From Jingyaoa shaoxingensis (GTDB lineage Bacteria; Bacillota; Clostridia; Lachnospirales; Lachnospiraceae), in assembly GCF_014385005.1 (NCBI RefSeq), contig NZ_JACRSZ010000013.1:1-64000 (forward strand): a stretch of 64,000 bases of DNA, given 5' to 3'. Below the pieces are notes generated by a model, which ran no database searches, had not been told where the DNA came from, and saw nothing but the letters and a program-made list of their open reading frames with translations. Below, piece by piece: positions 17,603 through 27,566 of this stretch. Numbering within the stretch: the stretch's first letter is position 1; every line of letters begins with the position of its first letter. A program made the position numbers and the translations under genes.

Positions 17603-17654
17603 AAAGTATTATTGATATATTAGATATCAGTATATAATATGGCAGGAGAAGAAT

Positions 17655-18569
17655 ATGAATGTAAATCTGGAATATTATCGGATCTTTTACTATGTGGCAA
17701 AGTATCAGAATTTTACCAGGGCTGCCCGTGCCATGGGGAACAGTCAGCCGAATATCACACGTGCCATGAATCTTCTGGAGCAGGAGATTCACTGCACGCT
17801 GTTTATTCGGACTAATCGCGGTGTGCGGCTGACTCCTGAGGGAGAGAAGCTGTATATCCGGGTATCTGCAGCCATGGAACAGCTGCAGACTGCAGAAGAG
17901 GAGCTGCATGAGAGCAGCGGACTGGAGCATGGAACCATCTCCATCGGTGCCAGTGAGACGGCATTGAATATTTATCTTCTGGAAAAACTGCGGACTTTCC
18001 ATATGGAATATCCAGGCATTCGTCTGAAGATTTACAATCATTCCACGCCACAGGCGGTGCAGGCAGTAAAAAATGGTGAGATCGATTTTGCAGTGGTGAC
18101 GACGCCAACAGATGTAGAGACGCCGTTAAAAAAAGTAGATCTGTATTCATTTCAGGAGATTCTGGTGGGAGGAAAGACATTTATGGCATTGGGAAGTCAG
18201 GAATTGTCACTGGCAGAAGTTCAGAATTATCCTTTTATCTGCCTTGGCAGGGAGACTCAGACATGGAAGTTCTATCAACAGATATTTGAAAGGCATGGGC
18301 TGGAGCTGATGCCAGATACGGAAGTAGCTACCACAGACCAGATCCTGCCCCTGGTAAAAAATGAACTGGGAATGGCATTTCTGCCGGAAGCCATGGCAAG
18401 AGAAGCCATTGAAAAAGGAGAGATCATCGAACTGTCTCTGAGAGAAAGTGTACCGCAAAGAAGTGTCTGCATGGTATATGATCGTCAGCATCCCTTAAGT
18501 GCTGCGGCAAAAGAACTGAAAAGCCGTATGCAACAGAGTATATCCACAGAGGCTGGAAACGAGTTATAA
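17655..18569 (+). CDS. LysR-family transcriptional regulator
   Basis: A 304-aa regulator with an N-terminal winged HTH (residues 1-60: YYVAKYQNFTRAARAMGNSQPNITRAMNLLE) and a periplasmic-binding-like effector domain (about 90-300; GTISIGASETALNIYLL). It is divergent from purA-pyrB-pyrI with a 131-bp shared control region that contains a T-N11-A dyad, so it most likely controls that operon and itself. A TATAAT -10 lies at 17633-17638. The effector is unknown; an intermediate of nucleotide or aspartate metabolism would fit the neighbours. Confidence 0.9.
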   Translation: MNVNLEYYRIFYYVAKYQNFTRAARAMGNSQPNITRAMNLLEQEIHCTLFIRTNRGVRLTPEGEKLYIRVSAAMEQLQTAEEELHESSGLEHGTISIGASETALNIYLLEKLRTFHMEYPGIRLKIYNHSTPQAVQAVKNGEIDFAVVTTPTDVETPLKKVDLYSFQEILVGGKTFMALGSQELSLAEVQNYPFICLGRETQTWKFYQQIFERHGLELMPDTEVATTDQILPLVKNELGMAFLPEAMAREAIEKGEIIELSLRESVPQRSVCMVYDRQHPLSAAAKELKSRMQQSISTEAGNEL

Positions 18570-18689
18570 CGGAAACTTCAAAAAAAAGCTTAAAGAAAAG
18601 TTCACAATTTTAAGATAGGAAAAACGAACTGACCATGTTATACTTGGGAATAGAAATGAAATTCTACCAGGGGAAATGGAGGAAAAATA

Positions 18690-21600
18690 ATGAGACATAG
18701 ATGGAAACGGGGAGCAGCAGTACTGCTGACAGCCTCTATGTTATTTTCAAATATCAGTATCACAGGTCTGGCTGAGGAGGATGTGGCAACACAGGCGGTA
18801 GAAGAGACGCGGGCTGAGAAAAAGTCAGTGGAGACGGAAGCTCCAACAGAAAAGCCGACGGAAGCCCCGACAGAAGCCCCAACAGAAGCGCCGACCGAGG
18901 CACCGACGGAAGCTCCAACAGAAGCGCCGACCGAGGCCCCAACGGAAGCCCCAACCGAGGCGCCAACGGAAGCCCCAACAGAGGCGCCAACAGAAGCGCC
19001 GACCGAGGCCCCAACGGAAGCCCCGACAGAAAAGCCGACAGAAGTGCCAACAGAACCCCCAACAGAGAAGCCGACTGAGACTCCGACAGAAGCCCCGACC
19101 GAGACACCAACAGAAAAGCCGACAGAACAGTCTGAGAAGCCGACGGAGACAGAAGAACAGACAGAGGAACAGGGAATCTATACAGCAGAAGAGAAAAATT
19201 ATACGGTTACAGTAGAACTGCCGGATGATATGGAACTGCCAAAGGGTGCAGAATTGGTGGCAGATGTGGTAAAGAAAGATTCCAAAGAAGCCAAAAAAGA
19301 TCTGGCACTTGCAAAAGAAGCAGCAGAAGATTATGAGATTGCGGGATATCAGATCTACGATCTGCATTTTGAAAAAGACAATAAAGAGATAGAACTGACA
19401 TCCAGAGAAAAGGCTGATATAAAAGTTACACTTTCGATTGAGAAAGATGAGTTTTGTAAAAATCTCAGTGAAAAAGACCTGGAGATATTTCATATCCGGG
19501 ATTTAACCGATGAGGAGAAGAAAAAAGAAAAAGCAGCATTGCAGGAAAGTGAAGCCGAGACGGAGAAGCAGACTGCAGAAGAACAGAAAGCCGATAAGCT
19601 GAAGATCAGCAAGACAGAAGAAAAAGACGGAAAAGAGATCATTACGTTTTCTACAGATGGATTTTCTGATTATGTATTTGCAGTAACAAAGGAAAAAGAA
19701 ACAGAGAAGAAGGCTGAGACGGAGAAGCAGACAGAAAAGAAGCCGAAGACATTGAAACAGAACAAGCAGTTGAAGAAAGCAAAGGCAACCGAAAAACAGA
19801 CAGAAAAAAAGATTGCACCACAGACGGAAAAGCAGACAGAAAAGAAGATTGCAGTACAGACAAAAGAAACGAACGACACGGAAGTAAAAGTGACTACTAT
19901 GGAGATCAGGGTACAGGGAGCGGAAAAAGCTTCCTGTACACTGGTAATTTCAGCAGAGAATAAGAAAGATCTGACTGATACAGAAGAAGATATGGCAATC
20001 AGAATCACAGATGCATCCGGTAAAGAGATAAAGGATGCTGAGGTGAAGAAAAATACCATCACAATTCCGGTAAGCGGAAAGGAATCTGTAATCAAAATTG
20101 AAAACCTTCCATTATATGGAGACATTAAAGCAAAAAGTGAAGCAAAAGGTAAAACAGAAGAGCCGGCTTCTTATGTAATCGATGCAGGTGGTAATTATAT
20201 TGCTGATAAGGAAAGCAGACTGACTGCAGATTATTATACGGTATATCAGAATAAGGCCGGAAAAGCGATAGGGGGTCAGAAGAGTGGTAAAGTAACGCTT
20301 ACTGCTGAAGAAGCCGGCATGAATCTGACGGTAAAGAACATCTATTCTACTGTAAAAGTAACCTCTGTGAGTCAGAAGAACAGAAAGACCTATTTTACTG
20401 GAATGAAATATATTGTCACAATGGCAGAGAATGTGAAGCTGACAGTATCTTCCAGTGAAGATAAGAAGGGAACGACCATTATTAAGGGACTTCCGGCCGG
20501 AAGCTATACGATTACCGGAGATACAGCAACGATTCCGAAGACTTATTTCGAAGAAAAGAAATCAGCAGATCTGAAGATCACAGACAGTAAACCACAGGTA
20601 GAAGGCGTATTAACTTATCAGCCGATGACTGTAACAGTGAAAGTTGTAGATGAGAATAACAAGCCGGTACAAGGTGTAAAAGTAAAGATTGGACAGGTAA
20701 AGGATAAGAAGTATCGCTTCATTTCCGGAACCACCGATTCCAACGGAGAAGTGCAGAAGACCGGATATGTCCGCAGAGGGGAGACATACCGAATTGTGCA
20801 GGAAAATATAGCAGGGCATTATGCAGCACAGAGTGCTCAGCTGAGTAAGAATTTCAGATACACTATAAAAGAGACCGGAGAGAATCCGGGCATCACCTTT
20901 ACCAATCAGGCTACGGTTCTGAAGGTCGGGGTTATCGACAATGTATCAGAGACATCCCCATACGCCGGAAGCTATATTGCAGGTGCGACAGTAAATATCA
21001 AAAGCAGTGATGGTACCGTACTGAAGACAGTTACCACAGAGAGCCAGCCTGTAGAAGTGAAAGGACTTCTGGATCCGGGCAAGACATATATCGTGCAGCA
21101 GGAAACAGCACCGGCAGGATATATTGTAGGGGCGGCTAATGAATCCGGAAAATATGTAACGGGAGCCATGTTCACTTTATCATCTTCCACAAGAGCTGCG
21201 AAACTGGTACAGATATCCGATGATACGGTGAAGGTTCTGATATCCAGAAAAGGATATGAAAGCAGAACACAGGTGATCAAGAATGGCAAAAAGACTTATG
21301 AATATAAGAATCTTCAGTATGTGGGAGGCGCAAAACTGGAGATTCGTGACGAGGATGGAAATGTAGTAAAGGACAGAAATGGTAATCCGGTTTCCTGGAC
21401 TTCAGATGCGAAAGGTGGTCATCTGGTTGAGGGGGTACTGGCAGCCGAGACAGAATATACTCTGGTGGAAACCAATGCTCCGGACGGATATGATGAAGCT
21501 GGAAAAGGTACATTCCATACTTATAAGAGTGGAAACAAAGCAATGGTTACCATGCAGACAAGAAAATTCAATGGAACGATTCGTGTGATTATGAGGGCTG

Positions 21601-22136
21601 CTTACCAGAATACAGCCATAAAAGTTAACGGTACTTTCTACTGTGCTCTGTTTATGGATAAAGATCTGAATCAGAGATATACAGAAGCAGGTGTAAAACC
21701 ACTGGTGATGTCCACGAATCAGGTCTATGCACAGGCAACCTTTGAGAATATTCCGGCAGGGACTTATTATGTGGCAGAGACAGATCAGAGTGGTAAACCT
21801 CTGAGAGACAGTGCAACTTTCAGGGTAAATAATCCGGATCAGGGGCTGAACCTGAACAGCAGCAATAAGAACCTGATTGCTGAGATCACCAATGACTATG
21901 TGCAGAAACCTGCAGATGCCCAGACAGTATCCAGGTCAGAACTGCAGAAATCCTATAAGTCAGAATATGCCAATTATGGAGGATCTGCATCCGCAGCAAG
22001 ACAGCTTGCATCAGGCGGCGGTAATGCAGTCAAGACAGGAGATACGACCAATGTAACATGGTATGTAGTACTAATGCTTGCAGCACTTGGCATGTTCACG
22101 GCAGTATTAGTAAGAAAAAAGAACCATAGAATGTAA
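18690..22136 (+). CDS. Large sortase-anchored surface protein with SpaA/Cna-B-like repeats
   Basis: An 1148-aa cell-wall protein. Residues 1-29 form a signal peptide. About 50-150 are TEAP/TEKP repeats (wall-spanning stalk). Roughly 155-400 are Lys/Glu-rich. From about 545 to 1085 come prealbumin-like modules with E-box motifs (QQETAPAGYIVG, LVETNAPDGYDE) typical of self-generated isopeptide bonds. The C-terminus has the sorting signal VKTGDTT, a hydrophobic helix (WYVVLMLAALGMFTAVL) and RKKNHRM, the KTGD variant used by many Lachnospiraceae sortases. Probably an adhesin or pilin-like scaffold. GGAGG precedes ATG 18690. No sortase gene is nearby. Confidence 0.88.
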   Translation: MRHRWKRGAAVLLTASMLFSNISITGLAEEDVATQAVEETRAEKKSVETEAPTEKPTEAPTEAPTEAPTEAPTEAPTEAPTEAPTEAPTEAPTEAPTEAPTEAPTEAPTEAPTEKPTEVPTEPPTEKPTETPTEAPTETPTEKPTEQSEKPTETEEQTEEQGIYTAEEKNYTVTVELPDDMELPKGAELVADVVKKDSKEAKKDLALAKEAAEDYEIAGYQIYDLHFEKDNKEIELTSREKADIKVTLSIEKDEFCKNLSEKDLEIFHIRDLTDEEKKKEKAALQESEAETEKQTAEEQKADKLKISKTEEKDGKEIITFSTDGFSDYVFAVTKEKETEKKAETEKQTEKKPKTLKQNKQLKKAKATEKQTEKKIAPQTEKQTEKKIAVQTKETNDTEVKVTTMEIRVQGAEKASCTLVISAENKKDLTDTEEDMAIRITDASGKEIKDAEVKKNTITIPVSGKESVIKIENLPLYGDIKAKSEAKGKTEEPASYVIDAGGNYIADKESRLTADYYTVYQNKAGKAIGGQKSGKVTLTAEEAGMNLTVKNIYSTVKVTSVSQKNRKTYFTGMKYIVTMAENVKLTVSSSEDKKGTTIIKGLPAGSYTITGDTATIPKTYFEEKKSADLKITDSKPQVEGVLTYQPMTVTVKVVDENNKPVQGVKVKIGQVKDKKYRFISGTTDSNGEVQKTGYVRRGETYRIVQENIAGHYAAQSAQLSKNFRYTIKETGENPGITFTNQATVLKVGVIDNVSETSPYAGSYIAGATVNIKSSDGTVLKTVTTESQPVEVKGLLDPGKTYIVQQETAPAGYIVGAANESGKYVTGAMFTLSSSTRAAKLVQISDDTVKVLISRKGYESRTQVIKNGKKTYEYKNLQYVGGAKLEIRDEDGNVVKDRNGNPVSWTSDAKGGHLVEGVLAAETEYTLVETNAPDGYDEAGKGTFHTYKSGNKAMVTMQTRKFNGTIRVIMRAAYQNTAIKVNGTFYCALFMDKDLNQRYTEAGVKPLVMSTNQVYAQATFENIPAGTYYVAETDQSGKPLRDSATFRVNNPDQGLNLNSSNKNLIAEITNDYVQKPADAQTVSRSELQKSYKSEYANYGGSASAARQLASGGGNAVKTGDTTNVTWYVVLMLAALGMFTAVLVRKKNHRM
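18838..19137. repeat. Coding tandem repeats (T-E-A-P/T-E-K-P)
   Basis: About 25 copies of a 12-bp unit reading GAAGC(G/C)CC(G/A)AC(A/C) in the surface-protein gene. Synonymous changes separate many copies, so the protein motif rather than the DNA seems to be under selection. Confidence 0.9.
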
Positions 22137-22145
22137 TGATTCAGA

Positions 22146-22187
22146 ACCCGGAACATACACTGTAAAAAGTGGTGTTTCGGGTGTTTT
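22146..22187 (+). terminator. Terminator after the surface-protein gene
   Basis: ACCCGGAACA pairs with TGTTTCGGGT (one G-T), followed by GTTTT. It abuts the ATG of the next gene. Confidence 0.6.
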
Positions 22188-22706
22188 ATGTGGATAACAG
22201 AATATCTTTCCGTAATTGTCATACCAGTCATTGTGGCAGTGATTGTTGGAAATGGCACATTAAAAAAAGTCAGTGTTTTTGAGATTTTTCAGATAGGAGC
22301 AAAAAAGGGACTCTGGACAGCCGCAGAACTGATCCCTACATGGATTGGTCTTCTGACAGCAATTGGAGTCCTGCGGTCTTCCGGACTCTTAGAGAAGATA
22401 ACAGAAATCCTGCAAAAATGCTTTTCATTTACCGGAATTCCCACGGAGATATTCCCGGTATTACTGGTTCGGCTTTTTTCATCCAGTGCAGCAACGGGAC
22501 TGACGTTGGACCTGTTCCGGCAGTATGGACCAGATTCCAGGATCGGACTGATGGCATCGGTGTTTATGAGCTGTACAGAGACTGTATTCTATACCATGGG
22601 AGTCTATTTTGCAGCAGTAAAGATTAAAAAAGGGAGATATACCGTAAAAGGGGCACTGATTGCAACGGCTGTGGGGATACTGGCAACCATGTTTTTGGTC
22701 ATGTAG
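22188..22706 (+). CDS. spmB: Spore maturation protein B-like (nucleoside recognition/Gate domain)
   Basis: A 172-aa membrane protein with four to five helices and the Gate-domain pattern of SpmB: IPVIVAVIVGNGTLKKVSVFEIFQIGAKKGL at the N-terminus, a PVLLVRLFSSSAATGL centre and GLMASVFMSCTETVFYTMGVYF. In Bacillus, SpmA and SpmB act together in dehydration of the spore core. No spmA lies beside it. The ATG directly follows a terminator stem and has only a weak GGTG site, so expression may be low or depend on a downstream start. Symbol given by family resemblance. Confidence 0.75.
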   Translation: MWITEYLSVIVIPVIVAVIVGNGTLKKVSVFEIFQIGAKKGLWTAAELIPTWIGLLTAIGVLRSSGLLEKITEILQKCFSFTGIPTEIFPVLLVRLFSSSAATGLTLDLFRQYGPDSRIGLMASVFMSCTETVFYTMGVYFAAVKIKKGRYTVKGALIATAVGILATMFLVM

Positions 22707-22757
22707 GAAGAAGATTGCCATTCTGAAAAAAATCTCCTAAAATAGGATTAGGAAAAT

Positions 22758-24521
22758 ATGAGACTGGAGAGATACAGGATGATAAAGGCAATACGAAAAA
22801 AATACTACAGCAATTCTATACATACCAATCTTTTTACCATATCACTGTTATTGTTTCTGATAGTTATGGTTCCGACTATGCTGTTTACCAACTATTACAA
22901 TAATCATAAAAACAGAATACAGTTTCAAAGCATGGCGACGAGTAATCTGGATCTGAGCTATAAAGCAATGGTTCCGGTTCTGGAAGGAGCAAGTAAGGTG
23001 TCATTTTCTGTGCTGGGAAATACGACAGTACAGAATGCGTTGTCAACCGCATGGACGTCTCCGCAGAGAGAGGTTGCGGTAGAAGATATTTTATATAATC
23101 TCTGTTCTGCATCACCGTTTCGTCTGTCAGCATATTTATATGATTTTTCAGGACACCATTATTCTTCAGAATATTCGAATCGAAAGCATCTGCTTTATAC
23201 AGATATCACATCCCTCCCCTGCTATCAGAAGGTATGGGACGCAGAAGGAAAACCAATGGTTTTTAATGCAAAAGAAATATATAACAATACAGAAGGTCTG
23301 TCAGTTGTTCGAATCATAAAAGATCTGAATACATTGGAAGATAAAGGTCTTCTGGTTGTGAATATTGAGATGGAAAATCTGATAAATGTTTTTACAGATG
23401 ATAAAGTGCTTCACAGCCAGGGATTTATATTGGATGCGCAGGAGAATAATATTTTAGGGGAGGATATCGCTCAAGCAGCAGATTATATACAAAAAAGTAC
23501 TGCAGAAAAAGAAACTATAATTTTGAGAGGAAAAAAGGAAAAACAGATTCTGTCTTTTCGAATACTTCCAGAGTGGAATCTTGTCATAGGATCCGTTGGA
23601 CAGATGCCACAGACCGGTATGATGGAAGCAATACCTGGAATTGTTCTTACACTTTTTCTGAGTGTGACAATGATCTGGATTGGCATTTTATTTGTATCTC
23701 ATTCGCTTGCAAAGCCGATCACGACACTGGCAAATAAAATGAGTTCCTTCGCACCCGGAGCTTATTCTGAAATAGAGACCAGGTTTTCAGAGTCAAATGA
23801 GATAGGACGTCTGGCAAAGTGCTACAATGAGATGGCAAAAGAAATTTCGGATTTGATGAAGCAGGAGATTGCTGCAGAAAAGCACCGGAAACATCTGGAA
23901 CTGAATTTACTTCAGAATCAGTTCAAACCTCATTTTTTGTATAACACACTTGATCATGCGAGAGTGTTGGTGCTCTCAGGAGACACACAGAATGCAGGAC
24001 GTCTTTTGCAGGCAATGGGAATCTATTATAAGACAATTTTAAGTAAAGGAAGAACGACTATTTCCATTTCCGATGAGGTAAATACCATTCATCAGTACAT
24101 AAAAATACTGTCTTTTGCAGGAGAACTCGGCTATGAGATGGAGTATGAGATAGATGAGTCGGTGAAAAATCTGGAAATACTGAAATTCATTTTGCAACCA
24201 TTAGTGGAAAACAGCATCAAGCACGGTGTGTATGGACTGGATGACGGTATCATCCGAATTGCATTTCATCTGCTGGAGGATGACACGCTTGTGATACGGG
24301 TGTCAGATAATGGACGTGGAATGCAGGAAGAACAGAAACAGGAGCTGCTGGAGGCATCCTTCCATAGCTCTTCGAAGAGCTTTGGACTTGCGGCGACACT
24401 GGAACGGCTCAGGCTATTCTATGGTGAGGCGTGTAAAATCAATATATTTGATAATGATCCGGGGCTTAAAATAGAGATTAAAATCAGTGAATTTACGAAA
24501 AATGAAAAAGGGGAATCATAG
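22758..24521 (+). CDS. YesM-type sensor histidine kinase
   Basis: The 587-aa kinase has one helix at about residues 19-43, an extracellular sensor region to about 290, a second helix (VLTLFLSVTMIWIGILFV, ~293-315), a HAMP domain, then the His_kinase (PF06580) block LLQNQFKPHFLYNTLDH with the phospho-acceptor His near 391. The ATPase part shows VENSIKHG and DNGRGMQEEQ. Such kinases sense extracellular sugars, often with an ABC importer. The next gene is its YesN-type partner. ATG 22758 is used; ATG 22779 has a better-spaced GGAG and is possible. Confidence 0.9.
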   Translation: MRLERYRMIKAIRKKYYSNSIHTNLFTISLLLFLIVMVPTMLFTNYYNNHKNRIQFQSMATSNLDLSYKAMVPVLEGASKVSFSVLGNTTVQNALSTAWTSPQREVAVEDILYNLCSASPFRLSAYLYDFSGHHYSSEYSNRKHLLYTDITSLPCYQKVWDAEGKPMVFNAKEIYNNTEGLSVVRIIKDLNTLEDKGLLVVNIEMENLINVFTDDKVLHSQGFILDAQENNILGEDIAQAADYIQKSTAEKETIILRGKKEKQILSFRILPEWNLVIGSVGQMPQTGMMEAIPGIVLTLFLSVTMIWIGILFVSHSLAKPITTLANKMSSFAPGAYSEIETRFSESNEIGRLAKCYNEMAKEISDLMKQEIAAEKHRKHLELNLLQNQFKPHFLYNTLDHARVLVLSGDTQNAGRLLQAMGIYYKTILSKGRTTISISDEVNTIHQYIKILSFAGELGYEMEYEIDESVKNLEILKFILQPLVENSIKHGVYGLDDGIIRIAFHLLEDDTLVIRVSDNGRGMQEEQKQELLEASFHSSSKSFGLAATLERLRLFYGEACKINIFDNDPGLKIEIKISEFTKNEKGES

Positions 24522-24523
24522 AA

Positions 24524-26110
24524 GTGGCAGCAAAATTAAAATTGTTTATCATTGATGATGAGGCACATATCAGAACACTTTTAAAGTTTATCGTAGACTG
24601 GGAAAGTCTGGGAATTGAGATCTGCGGGGAGGCATCCTGTGCAGAAGAAGGACTTCAGCTTCTGGATGAATTACAGCCAAATATCGTTTTTTCGGATATC
24701 TGCATGGACTATATGGACGGAATAGAATTCTGCAGAATTGCAAAGAAAAAGTATCCATATATTCGAATGGTGTTGTTATCCGGTCACAGTGTATTTGATT
24801 ATGCGTCAAGAGGAATTGAGGCAGGTGTATCGGCATATTTACTGAAGCCTCTGGAAGAAGAAAAAATTATAGAAACAGTTCAGAAGATAAAAGAAGAAAT
24901 CTGCAACGAGCAGAAAAAGGAAAAAGAATATCAGGAAACAAAAGACTATCTGGAAGAAAACAAAACATTTCTGATTGCCAACAGCCTGAACGCGTTATTG
25001 CAGCCAAACTGCAATCTGGAAAATATACTGAAGCAGTTAAACTGGTTTGATGTTTCTTTTTCTAATTCCTTTTTTCAGATTATATTGTTTGAACTTCACA
25101 TTACAGACGGAGATCCGTTCTTAATATCATCTGCCTGTGGAAAACTGTTGGAAAAGCAGCTGGTGGGAATTGATCATCTGTATTTATTCCATGATCTGAA
25201 TTACTGTAATGTATTGTTATCCAACAATCCGCAGTTTGATCTCCTGCCGGTGCTGGAAGAGATCAAAGTATTGTTTATGGAACAGATGAACTGCCCTTTT
25301 ACCATTGGAGTCGGACAGCCGGGAAATACATTAAAAAGTGTTAGCAGATCTTTTCAGAGTGCCAAGGATGCGGTGCATTACAGAACAATACTTGGAAACA
25401 ACCAGATCATTCAGTACAGCTATGTATGGTCAGGGGAGGCGGACGCAGCATTTTCTCTGGAAGAAGCTGTATCCGGGTTGTTTCAGGAGATAAAAGCCGG
25501 AAGACTTTCCGGTGCGTTTGAGATTATAGAAAACTGCATGGAAAATCAGATATCCATGGATAGTTCAGATATTGTGCCGGTTCGGGTTATGGTATCTACG
25601 ATTGTAAATCATCTGTCCAATTATCTGATTCAGAATGGACTGAGAGATACTGATACTTTCGAATATTGTATGAAGGCACAGGAGAGAGTGTTCCGTCTTG
25701 AAACAGCCAGCGAATTAAAAAATATGACAAAGAATCTGACTCATTCTGTGCTGGATGCTTTTTCCAGTGCAAGAAGTTCGCAAAATGGAAGTATTATGCA
25801 GGAGATACTGAAATATCTGGAAGAGCATTATGCGGATCAGGAACTGTCACTGACTTCCACAGCACAGAGATTCTATCTGAATTCCAGTTATTTAAGCAGA
25901 TTATTCCGTCAGAGGAATGAGATCACTTTTTCAGGCTATCTGACAAATCTCCGTCTGAAAAAAGCAGGGGAAATGCTTCTGGATACGAATTTAAGAGCCT
26001 ATGAGATCAGTGAAAAAGTAGGATTTCGTGATGCAAAATATTTCAGCTCCAGTTTCCGCAAATTTTATGGGATGACAACTAATGAATACCGTGTCATCCA
26101 TGCAAGGTAA
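24524..26110 (+). CDS. YesN-type response regulator with AraC DNA-binding domain
   Basis: A 528-aa regulator: receiver domain at residues 1-125 (LFIIDDEAHIRTLL; phospho-acceptor in VFSDICMDYMDG; KPLEEE switch Lys), a long middle part, and two AraC helix-turn-helix motifs at about 425-525 (YLNSSYLSRLFRQRNEITFSGYL, YEISEKVGFRDAKYFSSSFRKFYGMT). A GTG start two bases past the kinase stop indicates coupled translation. It probably activates the sugar importer and beta-xylosidase genes immediately downstream when the kinase senses the sugar. Confidence 0.92.
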   Translation: MAAKLKLFIIDDEAHIRTLLKFIVDWESLGIEICGEASCAEEGLQLLDELQPNIVFSDICMDYMDGIEFCRIAKKKYPYIRMVLLSGHSVFDYASRGIEAGVSAYLLKPLEEEKIIETVQKIKEEICNEQKKEKEYQETKDYLEENKTFLIANSLNALLQPNCNLENILKQLNWFDVSFSNSFFQIILFELHITDGDPFLISSACGKLLEKQLVGIDHLYLFHDLNYCNVLLSNNPQFDLLPVLEEIKVLFMEQMNCPFTIGVGQPGNTLKSVSRSFQSAKDAVHYRTILGNNQIIQYSYVWSGEADAAFSLEEAVSGLFQEIKAGRLSGAFEIIENCMENQISMDSSDIVPVRVMVSTIVNHLSNYLIQNGLRDTDTFEYCMKAQERVFRLETASELKNMTKNLTHSVLDAFSSARSSQNGSIMQEILKYLEEHYADQELSLTSTAQRFYLNSSYLSRLFRQRNEITFSGYLTNLRLKKAGEMLLDTNLRAYEISEKVGFRDAKYFSSSFRKFYGMTTNEYRVIHAR

Positions 26111-26186
26111 AAGAAACAGAAAAAAGTAAAAAAAATCGAAGAAAGACGAAAGAATCTCACAAAGATGAGAGCAGAAAGGTAAAAAT

Positions 26187-26216
26187 AACGGAATAAAGAG
26201 TGGCTTTATTCCGTTT
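26187..26216 (+). terminator. Hairpin after the yesN-like gene
   Basis: AACGGAATAAAG pairs with CTTTATTCCGTT around 5 nt. T-run is weak, so it may only attenuate read-through into the importer genes. Confidence 0.55.
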
Positions 26217-26291
26217 ATAAAGAGACTGTTTTTCGCTATACTGAGTACATCAGATGAGAGATAAGAACCTGAAAAGTGGGAGGAAGCGAAA

Positions 26292-27560
26292 ATGAAAAAA
26301 AGAGTAGTTGCATTATGTACAATAGCAGCACTGGCTATGGGATCAATGAGTGTTACGGCACTGGCAGATGATGCTGAGAAGATTACCATTTCCATGTGGC
26401 ATACATGGCCGGAAGGAAATGGAGGAACTGCAGCAGCATTTGCAAAAACAATGGAACAGGTGCAGGAAAAGTTCCCAGAGGTAGAATTTGTGATGGATGC
26501 AGTAGCAGATTCTGGAGATTCCTATAAGACAAAACTGAAAACTGCAGCAGCAGGAAATGAACTGCCGGATATTTTCTACACATGGGGTGGCGGATTTTCC
26601 GAGACATGGGTAGACGCAGGAAAGGTGCTTTGTCTGGATGATTATACATCCGATGAGACGAAGGACAAGTTCATCTCAGGTTCCGACGCATTCTTTACCT
26701 ATGATGAAAAACTGTATGGTTATCCGCTGAGAACCAATGTGGGTGTACTTTACTGCAACAAGGCAATGTTTGATGAGGCAGGAATTGAAATCCCTACTAC
26801 ATTTGATGAACTGCTGGACGCAGTAAAAGCATTCAATGAACAGGGAACCGTACCATTTGCCCTTGGCGGAAAGAATCCGGCTGATATTGCATGGTGGACT
26901 GATCAGCTGACACAGAGAACAGCAGGAGCAGATTATGTGAATCAGATTCTGAATGGAGAAGCAACCTATGATACAGAAGCTGATCTTCAGGCAGCAGAGC
27001 TGTTTAAAGAACTGGTAGATGCAGGTGCCTTTGATGCAGGAGCAGCATCTACAAGCCGTGATGAAGCTTATACATTATTTGCGTCCGGTTTATATCCAAT
27101 GTATTTCTGCGGAAGCTGGTACTGTGCAAATGTGATGGATTCCGAGGTGAAGGATGATGTAATAGTTGTAAACTTCCCGGCAGTTGATGGTGCAGCCGGA
27201 GCCGCAACAGAATTCCTTGGCGGTGCTGATCAGACATTTATGATTAACAGCGAGGTAGAAAATCCGGAAAAAGTAGTAGAAGTATATGCATATATGTGTG
27301 AAACACTTTCTGAAAATGTATTCCTTGGCGGCGCAGGTCTTCCGGCATGGAAAACAGATGTGGACGTAAGCCAGATTGAGAATACATTACTGGTATCTGT
27401 TTATGATCTGTATAAAGATTGCAGCGGTATTAATCTGTGGTGGGATAATGCACTTCTTGCGGAACAGGCAACAGAACATTTGGATACAGCATCAAAGTTG
27501 TTCTTGGGTAATATTACACCGGAAGAATATGTATCTATGAATACAGAAATTATGCAGTAA
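26292..27560 (+). CDS. ABC importer sugar-binding protein
   Basis: A 422-aa extracellular solute-binding protein of the family-1 type: ITISMWHTWPEGNGG at the mature N-terminus, PDIFYTWGGG, YGYPLRTNVGVLYCNKAMFDEAGI, and PFALGGKNPADIAWW. It delivers oligosaccharide, by context xylo-oligosaccharide, to the two permeases downstream. The signal peptide ends ...SVTALADD with no cysteine, so the usual lipobox for lipid anchoring in Gram-positives is missing; retention must be by other means or the protein is released. GGAGG precedes ATG 26292. A hairpin lies between this gene and the permease gene. Confidence 0.92.
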   Translation: MKKRVVALCTIAALAMGSMSVTALADDAEKITISMWHTWPEGNGGTAAAFAKTMEQVQEKFPEVEFVMDAVADSGDSYKTKLKTAAAGNELPDIFYTWGGGFSETWVDAGKVLCLDDYTSDETKDKFISGSDAFFTYDEKLYGYPLRTNVGVLYCNKAMFDEAGIEIPTTFDELLDAVKAFNEQGTVPFALGGKNPADIAWWTDQLTQRTAGADYVNQILNGEATYDTEADLQAAELFKELVDAGAFDAGAASTSRDEAYTLFASGLYPMYFCGSWYCANVMDSEVKDDVIVVNFPAVDGAAGAATEFLGGADQTFMINSEVENPEKVVEVYAYMCETLSENVFLGGAGLPAWKTDVDVSQIENTLLVSVYDLYKDCSGINLWWDNALLAEQATEHLDTASKLFLGNITPEEYVSMNTEIMQ

Positions 27561-27566
27561 GAACTG

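Noticed and set aside
18838..19137. CRISPR or satellite array
   Set aside because: 12-bp coding units for TEAP/TEKP within one gene.
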